Shown piece after piece: positions 24,784 through 33,374 of a DNA stretch of 48,554 nt. Numbering within the stretch: position 1 is the stretch's first letter; each line of letters opens with the position of its first letter. Source of the stretch: Acidobacteriaceae bacterium (GTDB lineage Bacteria; Acidobacteriota; Terriglobia; Terriglobales; Acidobacteriaceae); contig PLOG01000085.1 in NCBI GenBank assembly GCA_003142935.1, positions 1-48,554 of the forward strand, in the 5' to 3' direction. The translations under genes and the position numbers were made by a program. Below the pieces are notes generated by a model that was not told the DNA's origin, ran no database searches, and saw only the letters and a list, made by a program, of their open reading frames with translations.

Positions 24784-25241
24784 GGTTGCTCTCCTCCGCT
24801 TTCCCGATCCAGGACACCTTTCACGCTACTGACGAGTCGCACAACCCTTTGAGCATCCGCGATCAGAAGTATGCGATCAACCCCAAGTTGCATTCTGTGA
24901 AACGAAGTTTCGATCAGCTCAATCGACAGTTCCAGCTTAACGCCTTCAACACCTAAAAATCTACGATGTTGTTCCCGCGCGCTGCTACAAGCCGATAAAA
25001 ATCGCCCTGCAATGTGAAGGGCCAGTCCGAATTGGTCCGCTTGAAGCGCGCTCAGATAATCGAGGGCCAGATCGCGAATTCTGCCAATATCTTCGGCTGT
25101 ATTCCGACGATATACAGCTTCACGTGCCTCTTGAGCCGCATCCTTTGCTCCCGTGGCCTGATGGCTTGCCCACCAAGCATATCCGAGCCCTGCAATCGAC
25201 GCTCCCCCGGCAATCCAATCAAACCACAATGGGACGGGCAT
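24780..25241 (-). CDS. Membrane-anchored helical protein of unknown function
   Basis: Not recognised. About 153 residues: one N-terminal membrane segment (LWFDWIAGGASIAGLGYAWWA) followed by a long, mostly helical cytoplasmic part (ATGAKDAAQEAREAVYRRNTAEDIGRIRDL onward). Two in-frame ATGs exist; AGGAGG lies one base before 25247 but seven before 25241, so 25241 is preferred. The gene is coupled to the next by an ATGA overlap. The short helix-plus-soluble-domain design resembles many accessory membrane proteins, but no function can be named. Confidence 0.68.
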   Translation of the reverse strand: MPVPLWFDWIAGGASIAGLGYAWWASHQATGAKDAAQEAREAVYRRNTAEDIGRIRDLALDYLSALQADQFGLALHIAGRFLSACSSAREQHRRFLGVEGVKLELSIELIETSFHRMQLGVDRILLIADAQRVVRLVSSVKGVLDRESGGEQP

Positions 25242-25432
25242 GACCATTCCTCCTTCGGTGGCGCCACAAGGGTTGCGCTATATGCGGACACGTTAGCGCA
25301 TCGGCTTAAAGGAGGGAAGGTCTGAACCCCTCTGGAGGCCGAATTTGTCCAATCATTTGGGCGGGAAGGTTTACCTTCTTGGTTCGTCCCACTTGTGAAA
25401 ACCTCTTCCAGCAGTCTTACCTGGCCCCCTTT

Positions 25433-27061
25433 TCAAATTCCCAGTTGCTCCCACATCGAATCGACTTTGGCTTTGGTGGCGCGGTCCATTTCGATCATGG
25501 CAGGCCACTGGCGGTCAAAGCCTTCTGCCTTCCATTTGCGGGTAGCGTCGATGCCCATTTTGGAGCCGTAGTTGGGCAGGCGCGAGGAGTGGTCGAGGGT
25601 GTCGACCGGGCCGAGCGTGAATTGAATGTCGCGCTCGGGGTCGATGTTGTTGGCGACGCGAAGAACCACTTCGGCGACGTTCTGCACGTCGCAGTCTTCA
25701 TCGACCACGACGATGCACTTGGTGAACATGGCCTGGCCGAGGGACCAGATGGCATTCATGACCTTGCGGGCGTGGCCGGGATAGCTCTTCCTGATGGACA
25801 CCAGCATGAGGTTGTGAAAGACGGCTTCGACGGGGAGATGGATGTCGACGATTTCGGGGATGGTCATCTTCATCGCCGGCAAAAAGATGCGTTCGACGGC
25901 TTTGCCCATCCATGCGTCTTCCATTGGGGGCTTGCCGACGATGGTGGCGGCGTAGATGGGGTCTTTGCGATGAGTGATGCAGGTGAGGTGGAAGACGGGG
26001 TAGTCGTCGGTGAGGGTGTAGAAACCGGTGTGGTCGCCGAAGGGGCCTTCGCTGCGCAGCTCGCCGAGCTCGACGTAGCCCTCGAGAATGATTTCGGCAT
26101 TGGCGGGGACTTCAAGATCGACGGTTTCGCATTTGACGATTTCGACCGGCTTGCCGCGAAGGAACCCGGCGATGAGAAACTCTTCCACTTCAGGCGGCGC
26201 GGGGACGATGGCGGAGAAAGTGGTGGCGGGATCGGTTCCGATGGCGACGGCGACTTCGAGGCGCGAACCTTTGAGATTGCCGAGCGCCACCTGGGGCAGG
26301 CCGCCTATGGGGCCGTCGGGAATGGCGACTGCGCCGCCGGCGGACTCGGCCATGGCGGCGACGCGGGCGGTGCTGGAATCGGCGTCGGCGGAGGCAGTGG
26401 CGGCGGCACGCAACGCATTGCGGTAGTGCTCCGCCGCCACCTTCTGCCGCTGCCAGTGCATCCCCGTGGTTTGACCGTCGAAGACCTGCATCCGGTACAT
26501 GCCGATATTGCGCTTGCCTGTGCGCGGGTCGCGGGTGTGGACGCAGGGGAGGGTGATGAAACGGCCTCCATCGTGAGGCCAGCACTTGAGAATGGGGAAC
26601 GCGTTCAGGTCGAAATTCTCGCGGAGAATGACTTCCTTGCAGGGAGCGTCTTTCGCGCTGACGGTTTTGGGGAAGGCGCTGGTGAGCGCACCGAGTTGCG
26701 GGAGCATTTTTAGCTTGTCGAGGAAGCCTTCCGGGGCCTTTACGTTCATCAGGCCGGTGATGCGTTCGGCGATCTGTTCGAGATTGTCGACGCCGAGGGC
26801 CAGAGCCATGCGGCGCTCGCTGCCGAACTGATTGATGAAGACCTTGTGGCCGGGGTGGCCCTTCACATTCTCAAACAGCAGCGCCGGGCCACCGGGGGCA
26901 TAGTTCCCTTCCCGATTGTTGATGCCACGAGCGCCAATCTTGCTAACGCGATCGGTGATCTCGGTGATCTCGAGCTCGGGCGAGACTTCTTCGCGGATGC
27001 GCTTGAGCTCGCCGTGCTTTTCGAGGGTTTTGATCCAGTCGCGCAGATCGTCGTAGGCCAA
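25433..27061 (-). CDS. ubiD: UbiD-family decarboxylase
   Basis: A prenylated-FMN-dependent decarboxylase of the UbiD family; in quinone synthesis it removes the carboxyl group of the aromatic ring. The 542-residue protein starts AYDDLRDWIKTLEKHGELKRI, includes NIGMYRMQVFDGQTTGMHWQRQK, VAVAIGTDPATTFSA and the active-site ELRSEGPFGDHTGFYT, and ends SMWEQLGI. The TTG at 27061 with AGGAGC seven bases upstream fits the family N-terminus better than the GTG at 27091. Residues about 216-263 form an Ala/Gly-rich insertion. The real substrate is not certain; no other quinone genes are adjacent. Confidence 0.88.
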   Translation of the reverse strand: MAYDDLRDWIKTLEKHGELKRIREEVSPELEITEITDRVSKIGARGINNREGNYAPGGPALLFENVKGHPGHKVFINQFGSERRMALALGVDNLEQIAERITGLMNVKAPEGFLDKLKMLPQLGALTSAFPKTVSAKDAPCKEVILRENFDLNAFPILKCWPHDGGRFITLPCVHTRDPRTGKRNIGMYRMQVFDGQTTGMHWQRQKVAAEHYRNALRAAATASADADSSTARVAAMAESAGGAVAIPDGPIGGLPQVALGNLKGSRLEVAVAIGTDPATTFSAIVPAPPEVEEFLIAGFLRGKPVEIVKCETVDLEVPANAEIILEGYVELGELRSEGPFGDHTGFYTLTDDYPVFHLTCITHRKDPIYAATIVGKPPMEDAWMGKAVERIFLPAMKMTIPEIVDIHLPVEAVFHNLMLVSIRKSYPGHARKVMNAIWSLGQAMFTKCIVVVDEDCDVQNVAEVVLRVANNIDPERDIQFTLGPVDTLDHSSRLPNYGSKMGIDATRKWKAEGFDRQWPAMIEMDRATKAKVDSMWEQLGI

Positions 27062-27222
27062 GGGGTTGCTCCTGTGCGGTGAAGGCAGCACTCAACTTTC
27101 TAGCTTATCGCTTTGGGGCGTGACGTGAGTTGGGCGGAAGTTTGTGGAATCCCACCCTAGCCACAAAGACAACGGCGTGACGAGGATGGGGGCACCCAAT
27201 CCTTGTTTATGCTGACTCCTGC

Positions 27223-28194
27223 TTAAACCGAGGCTTGGGCGGGGCGGACGAAGCCGGGGTCGGTGACCGCATCGAGGGGAAAGCCCAGACGCCTCCACTC
27301 GTCGAAGCCGCCTCGGAGGGGGCGAACGCGCTCGATGCCCAGCTTGTGCAGGGCCATCGCGGTTTTGGCGGCGGTAGCCTCGCTGGGGCAGGTGCAGAAA
27401 AGCACGATATCGCGGTCGCGGGGGATCTCGACATGGCGCTGGGCCAGCGCTTCAGGCGAAAAGTGAAGCGCGCCGGGCAAAGTGAAAGGGTCGGGCAGGA
27501 TTTCAAGCGGATGGCGCAGGTCGACGATAAAGACCGGCTCGCCGGCATCGAGCTGCCGCTTCAGCTCCACCGGCTCCAGGCGCGCCGCCGCAAGTTCCTT
27601 GAGGATCATGCGACGGCGGATGACGCGGCCCGCAAAGAAGATGAGGATGCCAAGGAGGAGCAGCGCGCCGGAGAAGCGGCCGGTCCAGTCGAGCAGACTG
27701 GAGTCGCGCTTGAGCAGGTCGCCGAAGAAGCGCCCGGCGGCCAGGGTGGCGCCGACCCAGAGCGCGGCGCCAATGCCGTCGAAGAAAAGAAAACGCAGAA
27801 AGTCCATGCCATTTTCGCCGGCGACGGGGGGAGCGAGCGTGGCCAGGCCGGGGACGAACTTGGCGATCATGAGGGTGACGCCCCGGCGGCGGCCAAAGGA
27901 GTCCTGTGTCTTGCGGACGCAGGTGGTGGGCTCAAGCGACAGCTTGCAGAGGATGCGCAGCACATGGTGGCCATAACGGCGGCCGATGAAGAACCAGGTG
28001 CTGTCGGCAGCCAGGGACGCCGCGACGCCGACCAGCAGGGCCGCGGGAAAGCTGAGTTGGCCCTGGGCCGATAGCGCTCCGGCAGCCAGCAGGATAGGGG
28101 TGGCCGGCAGAGGGATGCCGAACTGCTCCACCAGAACCCAGGCGAAAAGCAGCAGATAGCCGTACATAAGCAGAACGTGAGTCGGTAGTGCCAT
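27223..28194 (-). CDS. DedA-family membrane protein fused to a rhodanese domain
   Basis: A 323-residue fusion. Residues 1-200 form a DedA/SNARE-associated membrane domain: VEQFGIPLPATPILLAAGAL, DSTWFFIGRRYG and FVPGLATLAPPVAGENGM. Residues about 205-310 form a rhodanese domain: VELKRQLDAGEPVFIVDLRHPLEI, HFSPEAL, active-site Cys in VLFCTCPSEATAA, and GGFDEWRRLGFPL. DedA proteins are linked to membrane lipid and ion homeostasis; the rhodanese would lie in the cytoplasm and handle sulfur or simply bind. The ATG at 28194 has AGGAG seven bases upstream. The partner process is unknown. Confidence 0.87.
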   Translation of the reverse strand: MALPTHVLLMYGYLLLFAWVLVEQFGIPLPATPILLAAGALSAQGQLSFPAALLVGVAASLAADSTWFFIGRRYGHHVLRILCKLSLEPTTCVRKTQDSFGRRRGVTLMIAKFVPGLATLAPPVAGENGMDFLRFLFFDGIGAALWVGATLAAGRFFGDLLKRDSSLLDWTGRFSGALLLLGILIFFAGRVIRRRMILKELAAARLEPVELKRQLDAGEPVFIVDLRHPLEILPDPFTLPGALHFSPEALAQRHVEIPRDRDIVLFCTCPSEATAAKTAMALHKLGIERVRPLRGGFDEWRRLGFPLDAVTDPGFVRPAQASV

Positions 28195-28342
28195 AAGAGG
28201 GCTCCTGTCTACGCTTGCTGGGGATTAGACCGTCTTTGCCCGCCGACCGCAAATGGCCGGTGGGAGATTGGGGAGGGTCTTATCTTATCCGATGATTCAA
28301 CTGCAAATTCGCTTCAAGCAACGATAGGTATACAGTGGCGCC

Positions 28343-28870
28343 TCAAAGAGCCATTTCAACCGTCTTCATCGGATAGAAAAGCCGTTCGGCGTGAGTTTCG
28401 AGCGGGATGAAGCCGTGTGTGAGATAGAATTCTCGCGCCCCCGCTTTGGTATCGACAACAACGGCCCAGGAAGCAACCTGCCGCGAAGCACGCGACGCTC
28501 GAGCTAGTGCGTCCAAAAGAAGAAACTCTCCAAGCCCCTGTCCATGCAGTGATTGAGCGACGGCCATGCGCCCCAGCAGCGTAACCGGCAGCGGAAACCG
28601 CGGCATCCTCTTTCCGAATTCAACCGGCAAATCCGCGGCCAGGATCGACTCGGCCGAGAGGGTATAGAATCCGGACACCGATTTGCCTTCCGCGGTGGCA
28701 ATGAAAACGGCTGCAAGTTTGCGCTTCTGATCCTGGCCTGCCTGCCGCTGAAGATAAGCATCCAACTCTGGAACTCCACAGCAGAAGGCCGATCGATCAT
28801 GATTCGGGCCGAGCGGCTCGATTCTGTATTCGCTTGCTTTTGATGCGCTAACGATCGAGAGGTTTGCCAT
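28343..28870 (-). CDS. GNAT acetyltransferase, probable toxin of a type II toxin-antitoxin pair
   Basis: A 175-residue GNAT-fold protein of the type found with DUF1778 antitoxins (TacT/AtaT-like), which acetylate charged tRNAs. Marks: AFCCGVPELDAYLQRQAGQDQKRKLAAVFIA, the acetyl-CoA binding region LLGRMAVAQSLHGQGLGEFLLLDAL and REFYLTHGFIPL with the usual Tyr. The ATG at 28870 has AAGGAG eight bases upstream; the open frame continues further but is intergenic. The DUF1778 gene ends about 200 bases upstream, a larger gap than normal for such pairs. Confidence 0.85.
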   Translation of the reverse strand: MANLSIVSASKASEYRIEPLGPNHDRSAFCCGVPELDAYLQRQAGQDQKRKLAAVFIATAEGKSVSGFYTLSAESILAADLPVEFGKRMPRFPLPVTLLGRMAVAQSLHGQGLGEFLLLDALARASRASRQVASWAVVVDTKAGAREFYLTHGFIPLETHAERLFYPMKTVEMAL

Positions 28871-28896
28871 CCCGCTTCTCCTTGGGTACCAAATGA

Positions 28897-28914
28897 AAAC
28901 GGCCCAAGCCGTTT
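28897..28914. repeat. Small hairpin in the toxin leader
   Basis: AAACGGC (28897-28903) and GCCGTTT (28908-28914) pair over a four-base loop, 27 bases upstream of the GNAT gene start. It could reduce toxin translation or end part of the antitoxin transcript. No T-run follows. Confidence 0.4.
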
Positions 28915-28976
28915 CCGGACCTGAGCCATTGCTGGTTCCCAAAAGGGAGGGCATGTTGCTCGACGAATCGTCTCGA

Positions 28977-29005
28977 ACCATAGGCCAAATCGTTTTCTAT
29001 GTCAA
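28977..29005 (-). promoter_or_regulatory. Possible separate promoter for the GNAT toxin gene
   Basis: On the minus strand TTGACA (29005-29000) and TATGGT (28982-28977) are 17 bases apart, about 110 bases upstream of the toxin ATG and downstream of the antitoxin stop. A consensus -35 in this gap suggests that the toxin can be transcribed on its own. Confidence 0.45.
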
Positions 29006-29072
29006 GTCCTATTGCCAAAACTCACGGCGATTGTCACTTCGACTAAGTATATTGCGACGGTCTTCCTGGCCA

Positions 29073-29351
29073 CTATTTCCCGACTCGTTCCTTGTAGCGC
29101 TTGGCAGCCGCTTTCATACGTGCATTCGGCTCAGGCGGGTTGAGCAGAGCCTGAACAAAAATGTCGCGGTCCCGATCATCCAGGGTCCAACTTGTATGCT
29201 GCTGTATGGTCCTGATGGCAGCTTCATCCGCGTGTTGCACGATGAAATCGGAAAGCGAGAGCCCCTTGAGACTGGCTGCCTGTTCAATGCGTTTTTTCTG
29301 TTCCGGGAGCAGGCGGGCCTCCGTCCTTTCCGTGCGTAAGGCCAGCGCCAT
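29073..29351 (-). CDS. DUF1778 (TacA-like) ribbon-helix-helix antitoxin
   Basis: A 92-residue protein of the DUF1778 family, the usual antitoxin partner of GNAT toxins. It opens MALALRTERTEARLLPEQKKRIEQAASLKGLSLSDFIVQHADEAA, a ribbon-helix-helix DNA-binding unit. A C-terminal part follows (TLDDRDRDIFVQALLNPPEPNARMKAAAKRYKE) that in this family wraps the toxin. The ATG at 29351 has AAGGAGG eight bases upstream. It is encoded upstream of the toxin on the same strand. Confidence 0.88.
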   Translation of the reverse strand: MALALRTERTEARLLPEQKKRIEQAASLKGLSLSDFIVQHADEAAIRTIQQHTSWTLDDRDRDIFVQALLNPPEPNARMKAAAKRYKERVGK

Positions 29352-29879
29352 AAAGTTTGCCTCCTTCTCGGTGTACGGAAGACCGCCGTACACACTGAGA
29401 TACTCTGCGCTTTTCGGATTGGAATGTCAAGTATGAATCGCACGTGATGTGAACTGTCTTGGCACAGGCTCAAATGGTCCGTGACCGCAGCGGATCGGTG
29501 TTCAGATTCCCGACGAAACTACCCGAAACGAAAGCCGGGACGACATGACTGGCCGTCGCGAGGGTAAGGACCTTAAAGAACGCGATCCACCAGCTACACA
29601 TCGTCAGTTGACCCCGTCTGGACTGAGACCAAATTTCCCACGCAAATACCCTAGAAAGAAACTGCTCTCCAACGAGGTTGCAAATGGTTGATTTCATTGA
29701 AGAATTGTATCTTGGGCTGAATTCGCGCCGTCGCTACGGGACTGGGACTATTTTTTGATGCTGACCCAGGACTGCGCAGCGCTTGTCCTGGGCTATTGTC
29801 CGATCTCCCTACGGGAGAAGGACCGCTTCCGGTTTCATCTATCGCGGGTCGGCGAAGACGGTGGACGACTAGAAAGCGG
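29352..29879. other. Gene-free interval upstream of the DUF1778 gene
   Basis: About 530 bases between the antitoxin start and the end of the transpeptidase gene. Frames here are short and lack ribosome sites or recognisable motifs. Minus-strand TTGACA near 29430 may belong to an antitoxin promoter, but no good -10 is seen. I find no clear mobile-element ends. Confidence 0.5.
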
Positions 29880-31211
29880 CTACTGGGAGGCGGACTGTCC
29901 GGCTTCAGGGGACCGTGTGGCAGCGGCCGGCGGGGCGGCGTTGGCGATGGTATCCTTCTGCGCAAAGTAGTCCTTGTCCCAGAGATTCTTGTAGAACTCG
30001 CCGGTTAGCTCGGCGGCGCGGGGGCCAAAGGTGGGGCGTCCGCCCTCGAGGAAGAAGACGGTGACCAGGCTGCCCTGGGGCGTGTCGGAATAGGAGGCGA
30101 ACCAGCCGAAACGGGTTCCGTTGTCGGAACAGGTGCCGGTTTTGCCGAAGACGGGCAGTTGGTTGAAGTTGGCGCGGAGGCGGCGGGCGGTTCCATACTC
30201 GACTGCGCCGGCCATGCCGTCTTGCAGATCGGGAACGTACTTGGCAATGTCGAGGGTGCGCTTGATCTTTGGCGTCATGTAGGCGGCTTCGTCGGGGGTG
30301 GTGGGATGCTGCAAATAGTAGAGCGTTCCGCCGTTGGCGATGGCGGCCACAAAAGCTCCCAGTTGCAGCGGGGTGAGCGAGACGCCCTGCCCAAAGCTGC
30401 ACATGCGGGCTACGCCGCCCTCCGACGCGGGAATCGGCTGGCCGGGATACTCGCCCAACTTTTCGCCCTCAATGTGGTAGCCGGCCAGCTCGCCGAGGCC
30501 GAATTGGGTGGCGTAGTGGCGGACGCGGTCGAAGCCAAGCTCGCGGCCTAGCTCCTCGAAGTAGAGGTTGTTGCTCTTGGCCAATGCCTGGGTCATATTC
30601 ATGCGGAAACCGCCGAGCTCGACCGGGGTATCGCGGGTGACCAGGCCCTCGGAGAGGGCGGCCAGGGCGACGGTGAGCTTGATGGTGGAGCATGGCTCGG
30701 CGCCCGGCGAGAGCGCCAGCTTCTGGTTGACCATGGCCAGGATGCGCCCGTTGGAGGGGTCGATGACGACTGCTGTTCCGTTCATGTCGCCCAGTGCTTC
30801 GATAGCCGCCTGGCGGACGACCGGGTCTTCGCCGGCCGTGATGTCGCCTGCAAACTCATCGGAGCCGGCAAAGGAACTGGCGGTGAAGCGCTCGTAATAG
30901 TGATGGCGGCGGGAGTGGAGAGCGGCCTGGCGCGCGTTGGCTCTTGCCTGGCCTCTTGCGGTCAGCCTGGCTGGCCCGGTCTTCGCCGGGGAATGAGTTA
31001 CCGCCGCGTGAGCGGCATTCGAAGTGGCTGCTGGGCGAACAGCATGAGCCGTTGCGCGACGGCTGCCGGAGCGGTGGGTCTCCGTCAGATGGGACGGGGC
31101 GGACTTGGCGCGATGCAGCGTGTGCGGGGCATTCAAGGCCGCTGCAGTGGGCAAAAGAGCGATCGATCCAACCAGGGCCAATCCGATCGTGCAAACGAAA
31201 GACAGCTTCAT
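29880..31211 (-). CDS. Penicillin-binding transpeptidase domain protein
   Basis: A 443-residue exported protein with a signal peptide (MKLSFVCTIGLALVGSIALLPTAAA) and an unusual basic His/Ala/Arg-rich segment (about 28-110). The transpeptidase domain carries the three penicillin-binding motifs: STIK in GAEPCSTIKLTVA, SNN in ALAKSNNLYFEELG and KTG in PVFGKTGTCSDNG. It lacks the usual N-terminal dimerisation domain of class B PBPs, so it may be a small transpeptidase or beta-lactam-binding protein. It follows ftsZ on the same strand after about 535 bases, suggesting a cell-wall role tied to division. Confidence 0.87.
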   Translation of the reverse strand: MKLSFVCTIGLALVGSIALLPTAAALNAPHTLHRAKSAPSHLTETHRSGSRRATAHAVRPAATSNAAHAAVTHSPAKTGPARLTARGQARANARQAALHSRRHHYYERFTASSFAGSDEFAGDITAGEDPVVRQAAIEALGDMNGTAVVIDPSNGRILAMVNQKLALSPGAEPCSTIKLTVALAALSEGLVTRDTPVELGGFRMNMTQALAKSNNLYFEELGRELGFDRVRHYATQFGLGELAGYHIEGEKLGEYPGQPIPASEGGVARMCSFGQGVSLTPLQLGAFVAAIANGGTLYYLQHPTTPDEAAYMTPKIKRTLDIAKYVPDLQDGMAGAVEYGTARRLRANFNQLPVFGKTGTCSDNGTRFGWFASYSDTPQGSLVTVFFLEGGRPTFGPRAAELTGEFYKNLWDKDYFAQKDTIANAAPPAAATRSPEAGQSASQ

Positions 31212-31747
31212 CCGGTAAACTTCCCCTCAAAAAATGGATTTCGTGCTGTACGTCTGCCCATGGGCGGCGCACTTCTAGCTTGACTTAACCGTTGCCTATC
31301 GGCCAATCCGCGCACAGGAATCAGCGCGTCGCGACCAATCTGGGTTACTATGCCATACGCTTTGGCCAGCACATGTGATCAGAAACACCAGAAACTCAAA
31401 TTGTTGAAACTATGCGTACTTGAGGGAGGACCGGCTATCCCTTTGACGGACTGCAACAGCTTTCGGTTCGATGGACTGTATCAAACTATACAGTTCTTAG
31501 GACCGAATTGAAATGACCCAAAAGCGGAACATGCTGGTCTAGTCTGAATCTGCCTTCCCTCCACAGCTGAAGCCCTCGTTGATTCTGTGGGCTTTATGCA
31601 GGGGTTGAAACTCCCTCCTCCCTCCGTTTTGAGTTTTCCCGCAGCCTGTAAAGCCCGTACCCTTCAAAGTGAACCGCAACCGCATAGCCAGAATTGAACA
31701 ATAACCGATTAGCCGAAATTAAACTGTAACCATATGACCGGAAACGG
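31212..31747. other. AT-richer gene-free interval between ftsZ and the transpeptidase gene
   Basis: About 535 bases without a convincing gene. Composition is visibly less GC-rich than the flanking genes. The part next to ftsZ holds three 25-bp imperfect repeats (31663-31737). Promoter elements for the transpeptidase gene probably lie here, but I cannot name them with confidence. Confidence 0.55.
31663..31737. repeat. Three 25-bp imperfect tandem repeats just downstream of ftsZ
   Basis: Units at 31663-31687, 31688-31712 and 31713-31737 share a core like TTGAAC-N3-AACCG. Neighbouring units match at 15 of 25 positions, with the conserved blocks GAAC/AAAC, AACC and the trailing TA. The array starts 10 bases beyond the ftsZ stop. 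Spaced conserved blocks are more typical of protein-binding sites than of simple slippage. Confidence 0.6.
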
Positions 31748-33331
31748 CTAGAACTGCAGGCGGCGCAGAAATGCGGGAACGTCCAGATCCCGGTGCTGCT
31801 CCTCGTTGCCCTCCTGAAACAACGACGAAACAGGCTGGGCGCTCTGCAATTCCTGCCTTGTTTCGAACTGCCTTGTCTCGGCGCTCGGGGCTTCTCTGAA
31901 ATCCGCGGCGTAGTCTCTGGGCTGGCGCTCCGATTCGGACTCCGCGGCCAACTCTTCAAACTTCGGCCGAGCGGGCGCCTCGGCCTCTTCCTCGTCTCGT
32001 GCAGACTCGGCGATATCTTCAACGGCAGTCACGGAGGACGAGGCGGCGACGGTAACAGTGGTGGCTACGGCCGGCCTTGACGACGAAAAGAAGAAAGCCT
32101 GGCCCGATTCCGCCGACTGCGCGTCTTCGTCTTCCTCCTCGCTCATGAAGCGGGGGGAAGCGGGCGACGGCTCGGGTTCCGCGGCGGCCTTCTCATCGTC
32201 GAACCAGTTGCTGGGCGATTCGACCGGGACAGAGGCGACGGGGATGGGAGCGACGGGAACGGAGGCAATGGGCGGGGCCGCGAGGGGCACGGAAACCACG
32301 GGCGCCTCCTCCACGCTCAACATGCGGGCGCGGCGTTCCGGCATCTGGTCGCGGAAGCCGGTGGCGATGACGGTGATCTTGACCTCTTCGCCCATTTTCT
32401 CGTCGAGCACGGCGCCGAAGATGATGTTGGCGTCTTCGTGGGCGGAGGACTGGATGAGGGACGAAGCCTCGTTGACCTCGGAGAGCTTGAGCGAGCTGGA
32501 GCCGGTGATGTTGATGAGGATGCCGCGGGCGCCATCGATGGCGCCGGCTTCGAGCAGCGGAGAGGCCATGGCCGCCTGCGCTGCTTCCACGGCGCGATTC
32601 GTGCCCGAACGAATAGCCGTACCCATGACGGCGTGCCCCATGCCGGCCATGGTGGTTTTTACGTCGGCAAAGTCGCGGTTGATGATGCCGGGGATGGCGA
32701 TGATGTCGGAGATTCCCTGCACACCCTGGCGGAGCACATCGTCGGCGATGCGGAAACTCTCAAAGAAGCCGGCGTCTTTGGCCACGGCGAGCAGCTTCTC
32801 ATTGGGGATGACGATCATGGTGTCGACGCTCTCGATCAGCTCCTTGAGGCCGCGCTCGGCTTGCTGCAGGCGGCGCTTGCCTTCGAAAGCGAAGGGGCGG
32901 GTGATGACGGCGACGGTGAGGATGCCCATCTCGCTGGCCAGCGAGGCAATGACCGGGGCTGCGCCGGTGCCGGTGCCTCCGCCGAGGCCGGCGGTGACGA
33001 AGACCATGTCCGCGCCTTCCAGGGCTTCGATAATCTTCTCGGAGTCTTCAAGGGCGGCGCGGCGGCCGATGTCGGGATTGGAGCCGGCGCCAAGGCCGAG
33101 CGTGAGGCGAACACCGAGCTGGAGCTTGACGGGAGCCTGCGAAAGCTTAAGGGCCTGCACATCGGTGTTGGCGGCGATAAACTCGACGCCTTCCATGCGC
33201 GCCTGGATCATGCGGTTGACGGCGTTGCCGCCGCCGCCGCCCACGCCGATTACCTTGATGCGTGCGCCCCGCGTGGGTTCATCGTGATATTGAATGCGCA
33301 TCTCTCCGGCCTCGTTGCTTTGCGGTTCCAT
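31748..33331 (-). CDS. ftsZ: Cell division GTPase FtsZ
   Basis: The tubulin-like GTPase that forms the division ring. The 527-residue protein has [18 protein letters not shown], the GTP-binding signature [24 protein letters not shown] and the T7-loop region [16 protein letters not shown] long acidic, Ala/Pro-rich linker (about 330-510) precedes the C-terminal peptide [13 protein letters not shown], which binds FtsA and other partners. It is longer than typical FtsZ because of the linker. AGGAGGG lies about 10 bases before the ATG. It follows ftsA by 43 bases. Confidence 0.97.
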   Translation of the reverse strand: MEPQSNEAGEMRIQYHDEPTRGARIKVIGVGGGGGNAVNRMIQARMEGVEFIAANTDVQALKLSQAPVKLQLGVRLTLGLGAGSNPDIGRRAALEDSEKIIEALEGADMVFVTAGLGGGTGTGAAPVIASLASEMGILTVAVITRPFAFEGKRRLQQAERGLKELIESVDTMIVIPNEKLLAVAKDAGFFESFRIADDVLRQGVQGISDIIAIPGIINRDFADVKTTMAGMGHAVMGTAIRSGTNRAVEAAQAAMASPLLEAGAIDGARGILINITGSSSLKLSEVNEASSLIQSSAHEDANIIFGAVLDEKMGEEVKITVIATGFRDQMPERRARMLSVEEAPVVSVPLAAPPIASVPVAPIPVASVPVESPSNWFDDEKAAAEPEPSPASPRFMSEEEDEDAQSAESGQAFFFSSSRPAVATTVTVAASSSVTAVEDIAESARDEEEAEAPARPKFEELAAESESERQPRDYAADFREAPSAETRQFETRQELQSAQPVSSLFQEGNEEQHRDLDVPAFLRRLQF

Positions 33332-33374
33332 CTCGGCTTGGCCCTCCTGTTTCCTGGGTTATATCTCTTAACGG

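Noticed and set aside
29755-29970. Short plus-strand frame near the end of the transpeptidase gene
   Set aside because: It overlaps the transpeptidase C-terminus, lacks a ribosome site and has no recognised motif.
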